A stretch of DNA of 64,000 nucleotides from CAIVVT01 sp963823095 (GTDB lineage: Bacteria; Acidobacteriota; Terriglobia; Bryobacterales; Bryobacteraceae). The stretch spans positions 62,001-126,000 of the forward strand of contig CAWGKI010000018.1 in the NCBI GenBank assembly GCA_963823095.1, read 5' to 3'. The notes under the pieces were generated by a model that was given only the letters and a program-made list of their open reading frames with translations, made no database searches and was not told where the DNA came from. Shown in pieces: positions 44,539 through 53,277 of the stretch. The translations under genes and the position numbers were made by a program. The first letter of the stretch is position 1. Every line of letters starts with the position of its first letter.

Positions 44539-46014
44539 TCACCTGCTCGCGGCCGCCGCTTGCAGTTCCTTCTGGCGCGCCAGAGCGTGACGCGACAGTT
44601 CCAGCTTGCCCAGGCTTCGATAGGCATTCGCGAGCTGAAAGTGGATGGATCCGTCCCGGTCCACAAGTGCGGCTTTCTCCAGTTGGACCACTGCGGCTTG
44701 CGCGTTGCCCGACTGAAAGAGCACCTGACCCAACAGCGCCCGATATGCCAGCGCAGACGGGCGCAGTTCGACGGCGCGCGTGAGGTGAGCTAAAGCCTGC
44801 TCCGGATGACCCTGGCTCAACAGGCAATCGCCCAGTTCGAACCGCCATTCCGCGCGGGCGGGATCGAGCCGCGCCATTTCCTCGAGCAATGGTACCGCCT
44901 CGTCATACTGCCGGTTTAGTCGCAACGACCGGGCCAGTTCGCCGCGAATGCGGCGGTCGGCGGGAGACATCCGGCTGGCTTCGCGCCACTCCGCGACCGC
45001 GTCGGCGCGCCGTCCTGCCCGCTGCATGGCGACTGCCAGCAGTTCATGCCGCTCGGCGGAAGCAGGTAGGCTGGAAAGCCGCTCCACCGCGATGCGAGCG
45101 AGTTCGGCGTAACCCCTAGACCTCCAATACAACGCCTCCGGATCGCGCGCACGCGACGAGAGATTCAGCACGTGCTCCATCTGTCCACCGAAGAAAGCGA
45201 GCGCCAGCGGATGACCCGAGTCGTTGCGTGCGTCCGGTCCGGTCTTGACACCGCCGGAAAGCGCGGCGAATTCCTGCTCGAGCCAAGGCGCAGGGGGAGC
45301 GGCGGCTAGCGCCTTCCGGTATAGCGAACGAGCCTGCTTCAGGTCGCCCTGCCCGACTGCCGCCAGCGCGGCCAGCGCAAATCGAAACGAGGATTCCGGC
45401 GCGAGACGGTCGAGTGCTTCCGAAGCCTCGCGCGCCAACTCCAGGCGGGCAACTGCCAGCCCCTGCCAGGCTTTGGGCAGGCCGGGCTCGTCATTAGAAA
45501 GCGCCCGAAACGCGGCTTCCGCCTTCTCCAGGGAGCCGTTTTCCAGCAGTGCGCCCGCAAGCTCGATGCGGTTTGGCGTATACGACGGATCAAGATGCAC
45601 GGCCCGTTCGAGCGGCTCCACGGCTTTGCCGGGCTGCTCCAACTTCAGATAACCCACTCCGAGCAGGAACCAGAAGCGTGGATTCCGGGCCTGCGAGGCT
45701 CGCAAACGCTCGAGCTGAGCGACCGATTCGCCGTACCGTCCCGCCGAGTGCAGGGCCATGGCTAGGTTCAGGCGAACGCCCGGTTCAGCGGGAAGCGCCT
45801 TCGCGAGCCGCCGATAGAGTCCGATGGCTTCGTCGAAACGATCGGCAAGCAGGGCTTTCCTCGCGTCTTCAGCGAGCGCCGGCAGGTCTTCGGAAGTGGC
45901 GGCAGGCCGGGGCCGCGCTAAGGAATGAGCGAGTAAAAGCGACGCCAGGCAGATGGCGCTCACGGCACGACCAAGCAGTGCGCGACTCGGGCCATAATTT
46001 GACTGGGTCGGCAT
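44539..46014 (-). CDS. Secreted TPR-repeat protein
   Basis: 491 residues from ATG 46014 with an N-terminal hydrophobic segment (AVSAICLASLLLAHSLA), so exported or membrane-anchored. About eleven TPR units follow, for example NPRFWFLLGVGYLKLEQPGKAVEPLERAVHLDPSYTP and PSALAYRALLGQVLFQSGNAQAAVVQLEKAA. It is divergent from the FG-GAP/ASPIC gene, with 23 bases between start codons. TPR proteins are often paired with ASPIC/UnbV proteins in acidobacteria. The partner and role are unknown. Confidence 0.88.
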   Translation of the reverse strand: MPTQSNYGPSRALLGRAVSAICLASLLLAHSLARPRPAATSEDLPALAEDARKALLADRFDEAIGLYRRLAKALPAEPGVRLNLAMALHSAGRYGESVAQLERLRASQARNPRFWFLLGVGYLKLEQPGKAVEPLERAVHLDPSYTPNRIELAGALLENGSLEKAEAAFRALSNDEPGLPKAWQGLAVARLELAREASEALDRLAPESSFRFALAALAAVGQGDLKQARSLYRKALAAAPPAPWLEQEFAALSGGVKTGPDARNDSGHPLALAFFGGQMEHVLNLSSRARDPEALYWRSRGYAELARIAVERLSSLPASAERHELLAVAMQRAGRRADAVAEWREASRMSPADRRIRGELARSLRLNRQYDEAVPLLEEMARLDPARAEWRFELGDCLLSQGHPEQALAHLTRAVELRPSALAYRALLGQVLFQSGNAQAAVVQLEKAALVDRDGSIHFQLANAYRSLGKLELSRHALARQKELQAAAASR

Positions 46015-46027
46015 GCTGTTCTATTCT
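45999..46027 (+). promoter_or_regulatory. Promoter giving a near-leaderless FG-GAP/ASPIC mRNA
   Basis: TTGACT (45999-46004), 17-base spacer, TATTCT (46022-46027). The start would fall near 46034, some four bases before ATG 46038, which has no ribosome site. The -35 lies inside the first codons of the divergent TPR gene. Confidence 0.45.
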
Positions 46028-46037
46028 CGGTCTTCCA

Positions 46038-47681
46038 ATGCGGATTCTTGTGATTCCTGTGGCGGCCGGGGTGGCCTTCTGGCTGGCTTCCCCCTTGCTG
46101 CCGGTGGTCCCGCCCTCGCCCGCACCGATCCGCTTCGAACTGTCGCGATTGCCTGCGGTGCTCGAAAACCATCCTACCCCGCAGCGTCACCTGGTCGAAA
46201 CAATGGCGGGCGGACTCGCCGCATTCGACTATGACGGCGACGGGAAGATCGACTTGTTCCTCACCAACGGCGCGCCGCTGCCCTCGTTGGTCAAACAATC
46301 CGGACGCGACGAGAACCGCTTACTGCACAACGAGGGTGACCTCGTATTCCGGGACGTCACCGCCGGGTCGGGTCTGGCCGGGGAGGGCTATTCAATCGGG
46401 GCTGCCGCCGCAGACTACGACAACGACGGTCGGGTAGACCTTTTCGTGGCCGGCGCGCAGGGCAGCCATTTGTACCACAATGACGGAAACGGACACTTCA
46501 GCGACGTAACGGACAAGGCTGGACTACGCACTTCGGAATGGGCCGTGCATGCCGTCTGGCTCGATTACGACCGCGACGGCAAGCTCGACCTGTTCGTGGT
46601 CAATTACCTCAGGTGGTCGCCTCAATCGAGCCCGATTTGCCACGCACCCGGCATGGATATGACGGTCTATTGCGACCCTCGTCAGGTGGAAGGTCTCCCC
46701 AATCGCCTGTATCACAACCGGGGTGATGGCACGTTTGAGGACGTTTCCATCGCGAGCGGAATCGGACGCTTTACGGGAAAGGGCATGAGCGCCGTCTCGG
46801 CCGACTACGACGGCGACGGCTATCCCGACATCTTCGTAACCAACGACACGTTGCCAAACTTCCTGTTCCACAACTTACGCAACGGCAAGTTCGAACAGGT
46901 GGCCCTGGATGCCGGCGTCGCCCTGCCGCAAAACGGCCAGGTCGTCTCCGGGATGGGGGCGGATTTCCAGGATTTCGACAACGACGGGCGTCCCGATGTT
47001 GTCTTCACCGCGCTTGCCGGCCAGACCTTCACGCTGTATCAGAACCTGGGATCGGGCGCATTCCGGGACGCGACCTATAGCAGCCGGTTGGGCCCGCAAT
47101 CGATCCGCAAGAGCGGCTGGGGCGTCGTCCTCGCCGACTTCGACAACGACGGCCGGAAGGATCTGTTCACTGCCGGGTCGCACGTGACCGACAACATCGA
47201 GGCGCTTTCCGGCGACAAATACATGCTCCCCAACGTTCTCTTTCGTAATCTGGGGAATGGAATTCTGCAGGATGTTTCAGCCTCCGCGGGCGACGAGTTT
47301 CAGATTCCGAGAGCGCACCGGGGCGTGGCCGTGGCAGACTTCGACAACGACGGACGACTCGATGTCGCGGTCAGCGTCTTGGGCGAAGCCCCCGAACTCT
47401 GGCACAACGTCACGGCGGGACAGCAATCCTGGGTGGCGTTCGAATTGACCGGCCGCACCAGCAATCGCGATGGCATCGGGGCGGAAATCCGGGTCAACGG
47501 CCAGCTTGGTGTGCGCGTCTCCAGCCAGGGCTACGCATCTTCGGCGCTGGTCCCTTTACACTTCGGCCTCGGCCCCGCCACTTCCGTGGCGAAAGCCGAG
47601 ATTCGGTGGCCGAGCGGCAAGGTGCAAGTGCTGAGTCATGTTCCCATCAATCGGGTGGTCCAGGTGAGAGAGCCCGACTGA
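46038..47681 (+). CDS. FG-GAP/VCBS repeat protein with ASPIC/UnbV C-terminus
   Basis: 547 residues from ATG 46038, where a signal/anchor segment begins (MRILVIPVAAGVAFWLASPL); the frame stays open far upstream only as antisense of the TPR gene. Seven or so calcium-binding beta-propeller units carry DxDxDGxxD loops (FDYDGDGKIDLFLTN, ADYDNDGRVDLFVAG, ADYDGDGYPDIFVTN, QDFDNDGRPDVVFTA). The C-terminal ASPIC/UnbV domain (SNRDGIGAEIRVNGQ ... EIRWPSGKVQVL) is complete. Secreted or surface-exposed, probably polymer- or ligand-binding. Confidence 0.92.
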   Translation: MRILVIPVAAGVAFWLASPLLPVVPPSPAPIRFELSRLPAVLENHPTPQRHLVETMAGGLAAFDYDGDGKIDLFLTNGAPLPSLVKQSGRDENRLLHNEGDLVFRDVTAGSGLAGEGYSIGAAAADYDNDGRVDLFVAGAQGSHLYHNDGNGHFSDVTDKAGLRTSEWAVHAVWLDYDRDGKLDLFVVNYLRWSPQSSPICHAPGMDMTVYCDPRQVEGLPNRLYHNRGDGTFEDVSIASGIGRFTGKGMSAVSADYDGDGYPDIFVTNDTLPNFLFHNLRNGKFEQVALDAGVALPQNGQVVSGMGADFQDFDNDGRPDVVFTALAGQTFTLYQNLGSGAFRDATYSSRLGPQSIRKSGWGVVLADFDNDGRKDLFTAGSHVTDNIEALSGDKYMLPNVLFRNLGNGILQDVSASAGDEFQIPRAHRGVAVADFDNDGRLDVAVSVLGEAPELWHNVTAGQQSWVAFELTGRTSNRDGIGAEIRVNGQLGVRVSSQGYASSALVPLHFGLGPATSVAKAEIRWPSGKVQVLSHVPINRVVQVREPD

Positions 47682-47811
47682 GGTTATCCAGCACCAGTGC
47701 TGCGACCGGAAGGCGAGTATTCCAGGCTGCCCGGTTTCGGGAAAATCCCACCCGTGTGAATCGGTCGCCGCGAAGCCCCCTGATTCCCTGAGAAGCACAT
47801 TACAGCGTGCC

Positions 47812-47834
47812 CGTACAGTCCGTACAGTCCGTAA
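47812..47834. repeat. Tandem 9-base repeat upstream of regulator gene
   Basis: CGTACAGTC occurs twice back to back, followed by CGTA, about 105 bases before the regulator start. Could be an operator or simple slippage. Confidence 0.4.
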
Positions 47835-47917
47835 GTTGCACGGAAGACGGGGCAAGAATACAATGGGTCCTGCTTGGATGCCGATTGCTTTCAGCTCTGG
47901 TTCTTGGCGTGAAGAAG

Positions 47918-47931
47918 ACGTGAATTCACGT
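47918..47931. promoter_or_regulatory. Perfect 14-base palindrome before the regulator start
   Basis: ACGTGAATTCACGT ends six bases before ATG 47938, where a ribosome site would be. A natural candidate for autoregulation by the winged-helix protein encoded next. Confidence 0.45.
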
Positions 47932-47937
47932 TAACGG

Positions 47938-49260
47938 ATGTCGATCTTCATGAAAGACACCGCAGCCCTACACAAGAACTCGCTGCCGTCGCAAGAGCGG
48001 CAGGCGCTCGTCGCTCGCGTCCTCTCCAGCACGCACTTTTCCCGCTCTACACGGTTGCGCGACTTCCTGCTCTACATCACGAAGCGCGGCATCAACGATC
48101 CGGATAAGCCCATTCACGAGCCGGAAATAGCGCTGCACGTGTTCGGTCGCAGCGCCACGCAGGGCGGCGAAGACACCATCGTCCGGGTCCACGCGTCCCA
48201 GCTTCGCAAACGTTTGGAGCAGTATTTCCAGTCGGAAGGAGTCTCCGAAGAAACAGTAATTGAAATCCCCAAAGGAAACTACAAGCCGCTCTTTCGCCCG
48301 AGGCCGGTTGCTCCTGTCGAAGCCGACGCGACGGTCGAATCGGAGGAGCCGCTTGTGCTTCCCGGCCAGGACGCTCCCAAGCGGTCCAGGACCGCATGGG
48401 AAATCGCTGCGGCAGTCCTCCTGATCGTAGCCGCGGCCGGACTGGCTTGGGACGACATCCGTCTCCGAACCGAACAACCGCCTCCGCTGGCGCCATTCGT
48501 CAATCTGTTCTGGTCCCCGTTTCTGAGCTCAACCCAGAATCTCGACATCGTGCTGGCCGATTCGAATTTCGGCTTCCTGAAGGATCTGAGCGACGTGGAC
48601 GTCTCGGCGGAACAATACGCAAATCGTGACTACCAGACTTTGATCGACGCCATTCCGCCTCAGGGTGGACTGCGGGAATCGGCCATCATGCTGATGCACC
48701 GCCGCTACACAAGTGTCGGAGATGCGAACCTGGCGCGAAAGATCTCCTGGCTCGCCAATCCGAGGAATGACCGCGTGCTGATCATGCACGCCCGCGACTT
48801 TCAGCCGATGCGGCTGAAGACGAACAATGTGGTCCTCATTGGAAGCAAGCGTTCCGACCCATGGGCCGAGCTCTTCGAGCCTCAGATGAACTTCCAGTAC
48901 TCCTATGAGGGCCATCCGGCGGAGACCGCCATACGCAACCTGAAGCCACAACCCGGTGAAAAAGAGCTATATCGCGCCGAGGAAGCTTCCGGACATCGCA
49001 TTCCCGAGGGCTTTTGCGTGATCGCCCGGCTCCCTAATCTGAGTGGGAAGGGCAAAGCACTGCTGATCGCCGGCACGGAAACGGAAGCGACCGAAGCGGG
49101 CGGCGACTTTGTCCTGAGCGATGCGTCTCTGGCGCAGCTCCATCGTGTGCTTGCGCTCCGAGCTGATGAATCCTTCCCGGATTTCGAAGCTCTCCTGGGC
49201 ACGGTGCGCGTGGGAGGAGCCTCTCCGACCGCCCGTCTGATCGGCGTCCGCCGACACTGA
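47938..49260 (+). CDS. Winged-helix / single-transmembrane regulator
   Basis: 440 residues from ATG 47938 (or 47950; neither has a clear ribosome site). The N-terminal part (LSSTHFSRSTRLRDFLLYI, EPEIALHVFGRSATQGGEDTIVRVHASQLRKRLEQYF, VIEIPKGNYKPLF) is the winged-helix-like DNA-binding region common in acidobacterial membrane-tethered regulators. One transmembrane helix (IAAAVLLIVAAAGLAW, about 158-175) leads to a C-terminal sensor-like domain of unknown fold. It may control the flanking polysaccharide genes in response to a periplasmic signal. That is inference. Confidence 0.75.
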   Translation: MSIFMKDTAALHKNSLPSQERQALVARVLSSTHFSRSTRLRDFLLYITKRGINDPDKPIHEPEIALHVFGRSATQGGEDTIVRVHASQLRKRLEQYFQSEGVSEETVIEIPKGNYKPLFRPRPVAPVEADATVESEEPLVLPGQDAPKRSRTAWEIAAAVLLIVAAAGLAWDDIRLRTEQPPPLAPFVNLFWSPFLSSTQNLDIVLADSNFGFLKDLSDVDVSAEQYANRDYQTLIDAIPPQGGLRESAIMLMHRRYTSVGDANLARKISWLANPRNDRVLIMHARDFQPMRLKTNNVVLIGSKRSDPWAELFEPQMNFQYSYEGHPAETAIRNLKPQPGEKELYRAEEASGHRIPEGFCVIARLPNLSGKGKALLIAGTETEATEAGGDFVLSDASLAQLHRVLALRADESFPDFEALLGTVRVGGASPTARLIGVRRH

Positions 49261-49269
49261 CGCGGTCGT

Positions 49270-49700
49270 TCTCAAATGGTTGTACACTCCGTTCTGAAAC
49301 GACGAAGCCGAGCTTCAAGAGTTCGCCGTGGATCTTGGGAACGCCCCAATCTGAGTTTTTTCGGCTAATCGTCGGATCAGAACATGAGTCTCAGCGGCGA
49401 TCTTCGGTTGGCCCGCGGGGGACCGGGATCGCCATCCCCAGTAGAGCTGCAAGCCGGCGCGGTGCCAGCCGACAACGGTCTCGGGCTTTACGAGAAGAAG
49501 CACATCGGTCCAACGGGACCAGAAACGCCAGAGAGTCGTCCAGAAGAACCGGTCCAGGGAACTCAATGCTTGCCGCGCCCTCTTGCGTTCGAGTCGGCGA
49601 CCTGCTGTCGGGGGGCAAGGATTTCGAACGCAGTGTCGCTTCAACTGCGGAAGCACACCCTGATGACTGCGACGACGCAAAGGATCAATCTTGCCATTAG
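49270..49700 (-). pseudogene. Integrase-core transposase, N-terminal fragment with frameshifts
   Basis: Minus-strand pieces in two or three frames: SLDRFFWTTLWRFWSRWTDVLLLVKPETVVGWHRAGLQLYWGWRSRS, then (other frame) GVPKIHGELLKLGFVVSERSV. These belong to the N-terminal half of a widespread rve transposase. The catalytic half is absent; the sequence stops just before the regulator gene. Confidence 0.6.
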
Positions 49701-49810
49701 GTCACCCTATTAACATGACTTAACGTAGCCTCGCCATCGCGCAGGCACCAGAATGCAAAGTGCTGATTTCAGAATGTCGTGGAGTTTCGGCTACCCACAG
49801 CCCGGCTGAA

Positions 49811-49941
49811 GAGGGACTTGCAAAATTCGCCGTTGGCAGCAGAAACGGCGGACTCGGGAAAATTCGGCACCGTGTTTTGTTGGACTTGCAAAATCGGCCG
49901 ATGGGGCCGACCTGCAATATTCCGAATTTTGCAAGTCCCTC
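49811..49941. mobile_element. 131-bp MITE with 4-bp target duplication
   Basis: 19-base perfect inverted ends GAGGGACTTGCAAAATTCG (49811-49829; complement 49923-49941), flanked by TGAA on both sides (49807-49810 and 49942-49945). A further copy of GGACTTGCAAAAT lies inside at about 49890. No coding capacity. The transposase that would mobilise it is not in the window. Confidence 0.75.
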
Positions 49942-50050
49942 TGAAGTGTCGGCGCAGAATCGAGGCACCCGCGTCACAATCGGATTCCCCAAAAAACAGA
50001 AGCCAACCGGTAACCCCTATTGGGATCGCCGGGCGCTTGTAGCTCGGGCC

Positions 50051-50669
50051 CTACTTCCGTTCCTTAACGATCGCATCCGCAGCGTTGCCGGCCAGGACCC
50101 AACTTGCCGACCCGGCCACGACGGCTTCATGCTCGAACCAGAGGAATCCGAAGTCGTCGATGCACTCGGGGAAGTCCGGCTTGATGATGATGTATCCCGG
50201 AATCACAGCGCCCGGAATGTACGAATTGTCGGCGCGGTTGTTGCTGTATGTCGTCGTCTTCGAGACCGTACCGACCCCAGCTACATACGAAGTGCTGGAT
50301 ACCGGATGCGTCCCGAGGATGTAATTGACGGCCCGAAGCGTGTATTCCGGGCTCACAAGATCCGGAAACGCCCTGTGCAGAAAGTACATCCGCGTGGCCA
50401 TGTCGACTACGCTGCCCGATCCTCCCCAGGTCCCCATGCTAGGGGGCACGCCGAACGGCGTGGCTTCCAACTGCTTGTCGAGACCCGCCATGTATGTCTT
50501 TACCGCTTCCCGGAGTTGCTCTTTGGCGCTCGCGTCCAGATAAGGCAAGGCCCGGATTGAGGTCCAACCACGAAAGCCAATTTGCTGCGGGGTGATCATC
50601 TGGGGGAACAACTCCTTCAGGCGCGACTTGTAGGGCTCGGCGCCATTCGTCGCGATAGTCAATTCCAGG
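50051..50669 (-). pseudogene. GH9 cellulase, C-terminal end out of frame
   Basis: After a 5-base duplication at 50670-50679 the GH9 homology continues in this frame: ALELTIATNGAEPYKSRLKELFP, VDMATRMYFLHRAFPDLV, NRADNSYIPGAVIPGYIIIKPDFPE and FGFLWFEHEAVVAGSASWVLAGNA. The Glu in FEHEAV sits where GH9 enzymes have their general acid, so the in-frame protein ending at 50659 lacks it. Stop at 50051. Confidence 0.75.
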
Positions 50670-52704
50670 GCCCAGCCCAGTCCTGCGTGGCGCCGAAGCC
50701 GCCACGGCCGGTACCTCCCGGAGGGGCTGCCGGAGCGGCAGGGGCGCCGGGCACCACGCCCTGAGACGCAGCCAGCACGCCCTGGGCGGGAGCACCCGTC
50801 GGAGGCGCTCCGCCGAACCCGCCGCGGCCGGGAGCTTGGGTCGGGTTCGCCTTCTCGTCGTACCATGCTTTGATGGACGTCTCGAGACAGTCTTTGGCTA
50901 AGGCGTCATCCCAGCCTTTCAGCACATCGGCTGCCGCCGCCAGCGCGGCGATACTGCCCCATTGGAAGAACCCGTTGGTAGTGGAGAAAATCCAGCGGTC
51001 GTCCGGCTTGCCGGAATACTCGCCCTGAACCTCGTTCGGACCGAGCTTCGGGTCATAGATACGGCCGCCCGTTTTCGTTGAGCCGTCGCCCAAGTGCGTA
51101 TACTGACGAAGATCGGGTTCATGGGTGCCGCGGATCGAGTGGCCGATGTTCTTAAACTGCGCCAGAATCAGCAACGCGCCGTGCTTGACCTGCTGCACCG
51201 CATCCGGCACGCCGTCGGGACGGTGCATCTCAACTTCACGGGCGACTTCATCCACCGTAAGCTGGTCGTACTTCAGATTGAATTCGCGATAAGCCAAAGC
51301 CAGGCTCTGAATGACCTCCAGTTGGGCAGGCTCCTCGAGGTCGAAATCGCCGGCATCATACCAGCCGCCCACATTCATTCCAGGAATATGATCGCCGCCT
51401 TTGTACTTGCCGTCCGTTGCCGTAGCCTGATTCCAGTTGTCGAACTGCTCCCCGACCACGGGGGCCAGGCGGCCATCGTCCAGGTGCGAAGCGCCGTGCC
51501 ACACGCGGTAGCCTTCGCGAACGGAAACGTGATCCATCTGCACCGCGATGTGATGGTCCAGGCTGTCCTGCCAGATGTTGGCGTAAGCGTCCTTGGAGAT
51601 GGGAAAGGGCGCCGTACGCTGGCCCGCGTATTCAATTACATAAAGGCCGGGGTCGTTCACCGGGGTGAAGTCGAATTTCGAATAGACGTAGCGCAACCAG
51701 GCCTCTGAAGCAGTGATCGGGCCCTCGAACGCCTGCTTGTATGCACCGTCTTCCATCAGGCGCAGTACTTTCGCTGTCTTCGGCCCGTCGTACTTCGGGT
51801 CGAGTTCGAGTACCGCCACCTTGGAGAAACCCGGCGCATAACCGACTTGGCTATGGGCGATCATCGGCGGCCGCGTCCAGTTCGGAATCAAGTCGGGCTT
51901 GATGTGCCACACAATGGCGCCCGTGGTCTTGCCCGCAGGGATCAGTGAACGCAGCACGAACCAGCCATTCTGTGCGCGGTTGCGTCCGTCGAACAGCATG
52001 AGGTTGGAGGTATCCGACTTAACGTTGACCCGGGCCAGCGGATCGTCGATCCCCAAGGTGATGCTCTTCCCCTCGGCGAACGGCAGCGGCTGGGTGTATC
52101 CCTTGGCCTTGTCCCAGTCCTCCAGGTAGTAGGCCTTTTTCGGTTCATCGGCAAGCGGCAGGACCTTGACCATCGGATCGTTAGGCGTTCGCGGGAAGAT
52201 GCCGGCTTGGGTTCCATCCACCAGGTAAGCCCTGCCCATGTAGATCGAGGGGAGGAACTCCAGGTTGAAGCCCGCCCGCCCGGCCAGTTTCTCCGGTAGC
52301 GGCTTGTCGAGATTGATGCTGACCTTCACGCCGCCCGGTTCCGCTGCGACCTCCAGCGTGTAGCTGAGATCGAAAGTCGGGAAAGCGAGGTTGGCGGTGA
52401 GCCGGTTGTTCGCCTTGTCGGGTTGACGCCCGTTGAGCGTTGCCACCAGGTCCCACTGCTCGGGAGTGGGCATCAGGCGTACGTCGCCGTTCGTCGCGAT
52501 GCGTTGGCCGTGGAGAATCATCTCCATGGCCGTGTTCTTCTGGTCAACGAAAATGGGGTGGTACTTGCTGTCGTAGAGAAATACGCTAAAACCTTGCGTG
52601 TCCAGGTAGTTCTTGTCGGTCACCGTCATGGCGAAATCGGCGCCGAACAGGCTTAGGCCGGAGGTCAGGGCCAAGAGGAAGAACACTTTGCTTCTGGTCA
52701 GCAT
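50659..52704 (-). CDS. Secreted GH9 family endoglucanase-like protein (frameshifted near 3' end)
   Basis: 681 residues from ATG 52704: a signal peptide (MLTRSKVFFLLALTSGLSLFG), a large N-terminal beta region, a CelD_N-type Ig-like domain (PPMIAHSQVGYAPGFSKVAVLELDP, about 280-370) and the GH9 (alpha/alpha)6 domain with NVGGWYDAGDFDLEEP, where the DAGD pair positions the catalytic base. A Gly/Pro/Ala-rich insertion (APGRGGFGGAPPTGAPAQG ... GTGRGGFG) lies inside the catalytic domain. Immediately after it the tandem pentamer TGGGC-TGGGC shifts the frame; removing one copy joins DWALELTIA to the segment ending at 50051. Predicted to cut beta-1,4-glucans if restored. Confidence 0.82.
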   Translation of the reverse strand: MLTRSKVFFLLALTSGLSLFGADFAMTVTDKNYLDTQGFSVFLYDSKYHPIFVDQKNTAMEMILHGQRIATNGDVRLMPTPEQWDLVATLNGRQPDKANNRLTANLAFPTFDLSYTLEVAAEPGGVKVSINLDKPLPEKLAGRAGFNLEFLPSIYMGRAYLVDGTQAGIFPRTPNDPMVKVLPLADEPKKAYYLEDWDKAKGYTQPLPFAEGKSITLGIDDPLARVNVKSDTSNLMLFDGRNRAQNGWFVLRSLIPAGKTTGAIVWHIKPDLIPNWTRPPMIAHSQVGYAPGFSKVAVLELDPKYDGPKTAKVLRLMEDGAYKQAFEGPITASEAWLRYVYSKFDFTPVNDPGLYVIEYAGQRTAPFPISKDAYANIWQDSLDHHIAVQMDHVSVREGYRVWHGASHLDDGRLAPVVGEQFDNWNQATATDGKYKGGDHIPGMNVGGWYDAGDFDLEEPAQLEVIQSLALAYREFNLKYDQLTVDEVAREVEMHRPDGVPDAVQQVKHGALLILAQFKNIGHSIRGTHEPDLRQYTHLGDGSTKTGGRIYDPKLGPNEVQGEYSGKPDDRWIFSTTNGFFQWGSIAALAAAADVLKGWDDALAKDCLETSIKAWYDEKANPTQAPGRGGFGGAPPTGAPAQGVLAASQGVVPGAPAAPAAPPGGTGRGGFGATQDWAGPWN

Positions 52705-53277
52705 ATGAGATCGAAGTACCTTCTTTGCCTTAACCTAACATGGATGCTGTTTGCGCCCGTCGTTGCCCGGATTCTGATCTGCGCGCGGAAGAAGCCGCTT
52801 CGATCTTACCCCTGGCAGGCCAATCCAGCCGCGACCTGTTTAACGGGGCAGGACTTCCGGCCGCGCCTTTCCGCACCGACGATTGGCCGGGGGGCACGGT
52901 TGGCCACACGGTCTATTGAAGGCGTGCTGCGAGGTGCTGCGTTTCTCCGAACGGTGCGGGCGGGATGTCGCCGCGTACCCGGCGGCATGACCCATCGAGA
53001 AATTCGATTGATGAAGAAGGACTTATTCGCCTTGTCCCCGCAACGCACTGGTCTATATATTGGGGAATTCCAAAGTTCCTCCCCCGTGGGGCTCGACGAG
53101 CAGGTCTCCCGGCTCGTTGAAGGCGAAGTGCTGGCAGGGCTGCACCGCAGTTGCCCAACTGTTGGTCAAGGTTGCGAGTGCGGCGCAGGATGACTCGCTG
53201 GAGTCTGGGCGCGATATTCTGTGGGAGGTTCGTCTCTTGTTCTCATTCTCAGTTTCGCTGTCTGAAGGAGAGTTTCT
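52705..53277. other. Divergent intergenic region between GH9 and GH51 genes
   Basis: 573 bases. The frame open from 52705 begins like a signal peptide (MRSKYLLCLNLTWMLFAPVV) but then becomes Arg-rich with no domain, and has no ribosome site. I treat it as non-coding. Promoters for both flanking genes should lie here. Confidence 0.45.
53032..53061 (+). promoter_or_regulatory. Possible promoter toward the GH51 operon
   Basis: TTGTCC (53032-53037), 18-base spacer, TATATT (53056-53061), giving a long leader of about 210 bases before ATG 53278. Confidence 0.3.

Noticed and set aside
45549..46037. 163-codon upstream extension of the FG-GAP/ASPIC frame
   Set aside because: It is antisense to the TPR gene, and the signal/anchor segment begins at 46038, so the start belongs there.
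52705..53193. 162-codon frame starting with a hydrophobic stretch between GH9 and GH51
   Set aside because: No ribosome site, begins exactly at the GH9 start codon in the opposite direction, becomes Arg-rich and matches no domain.
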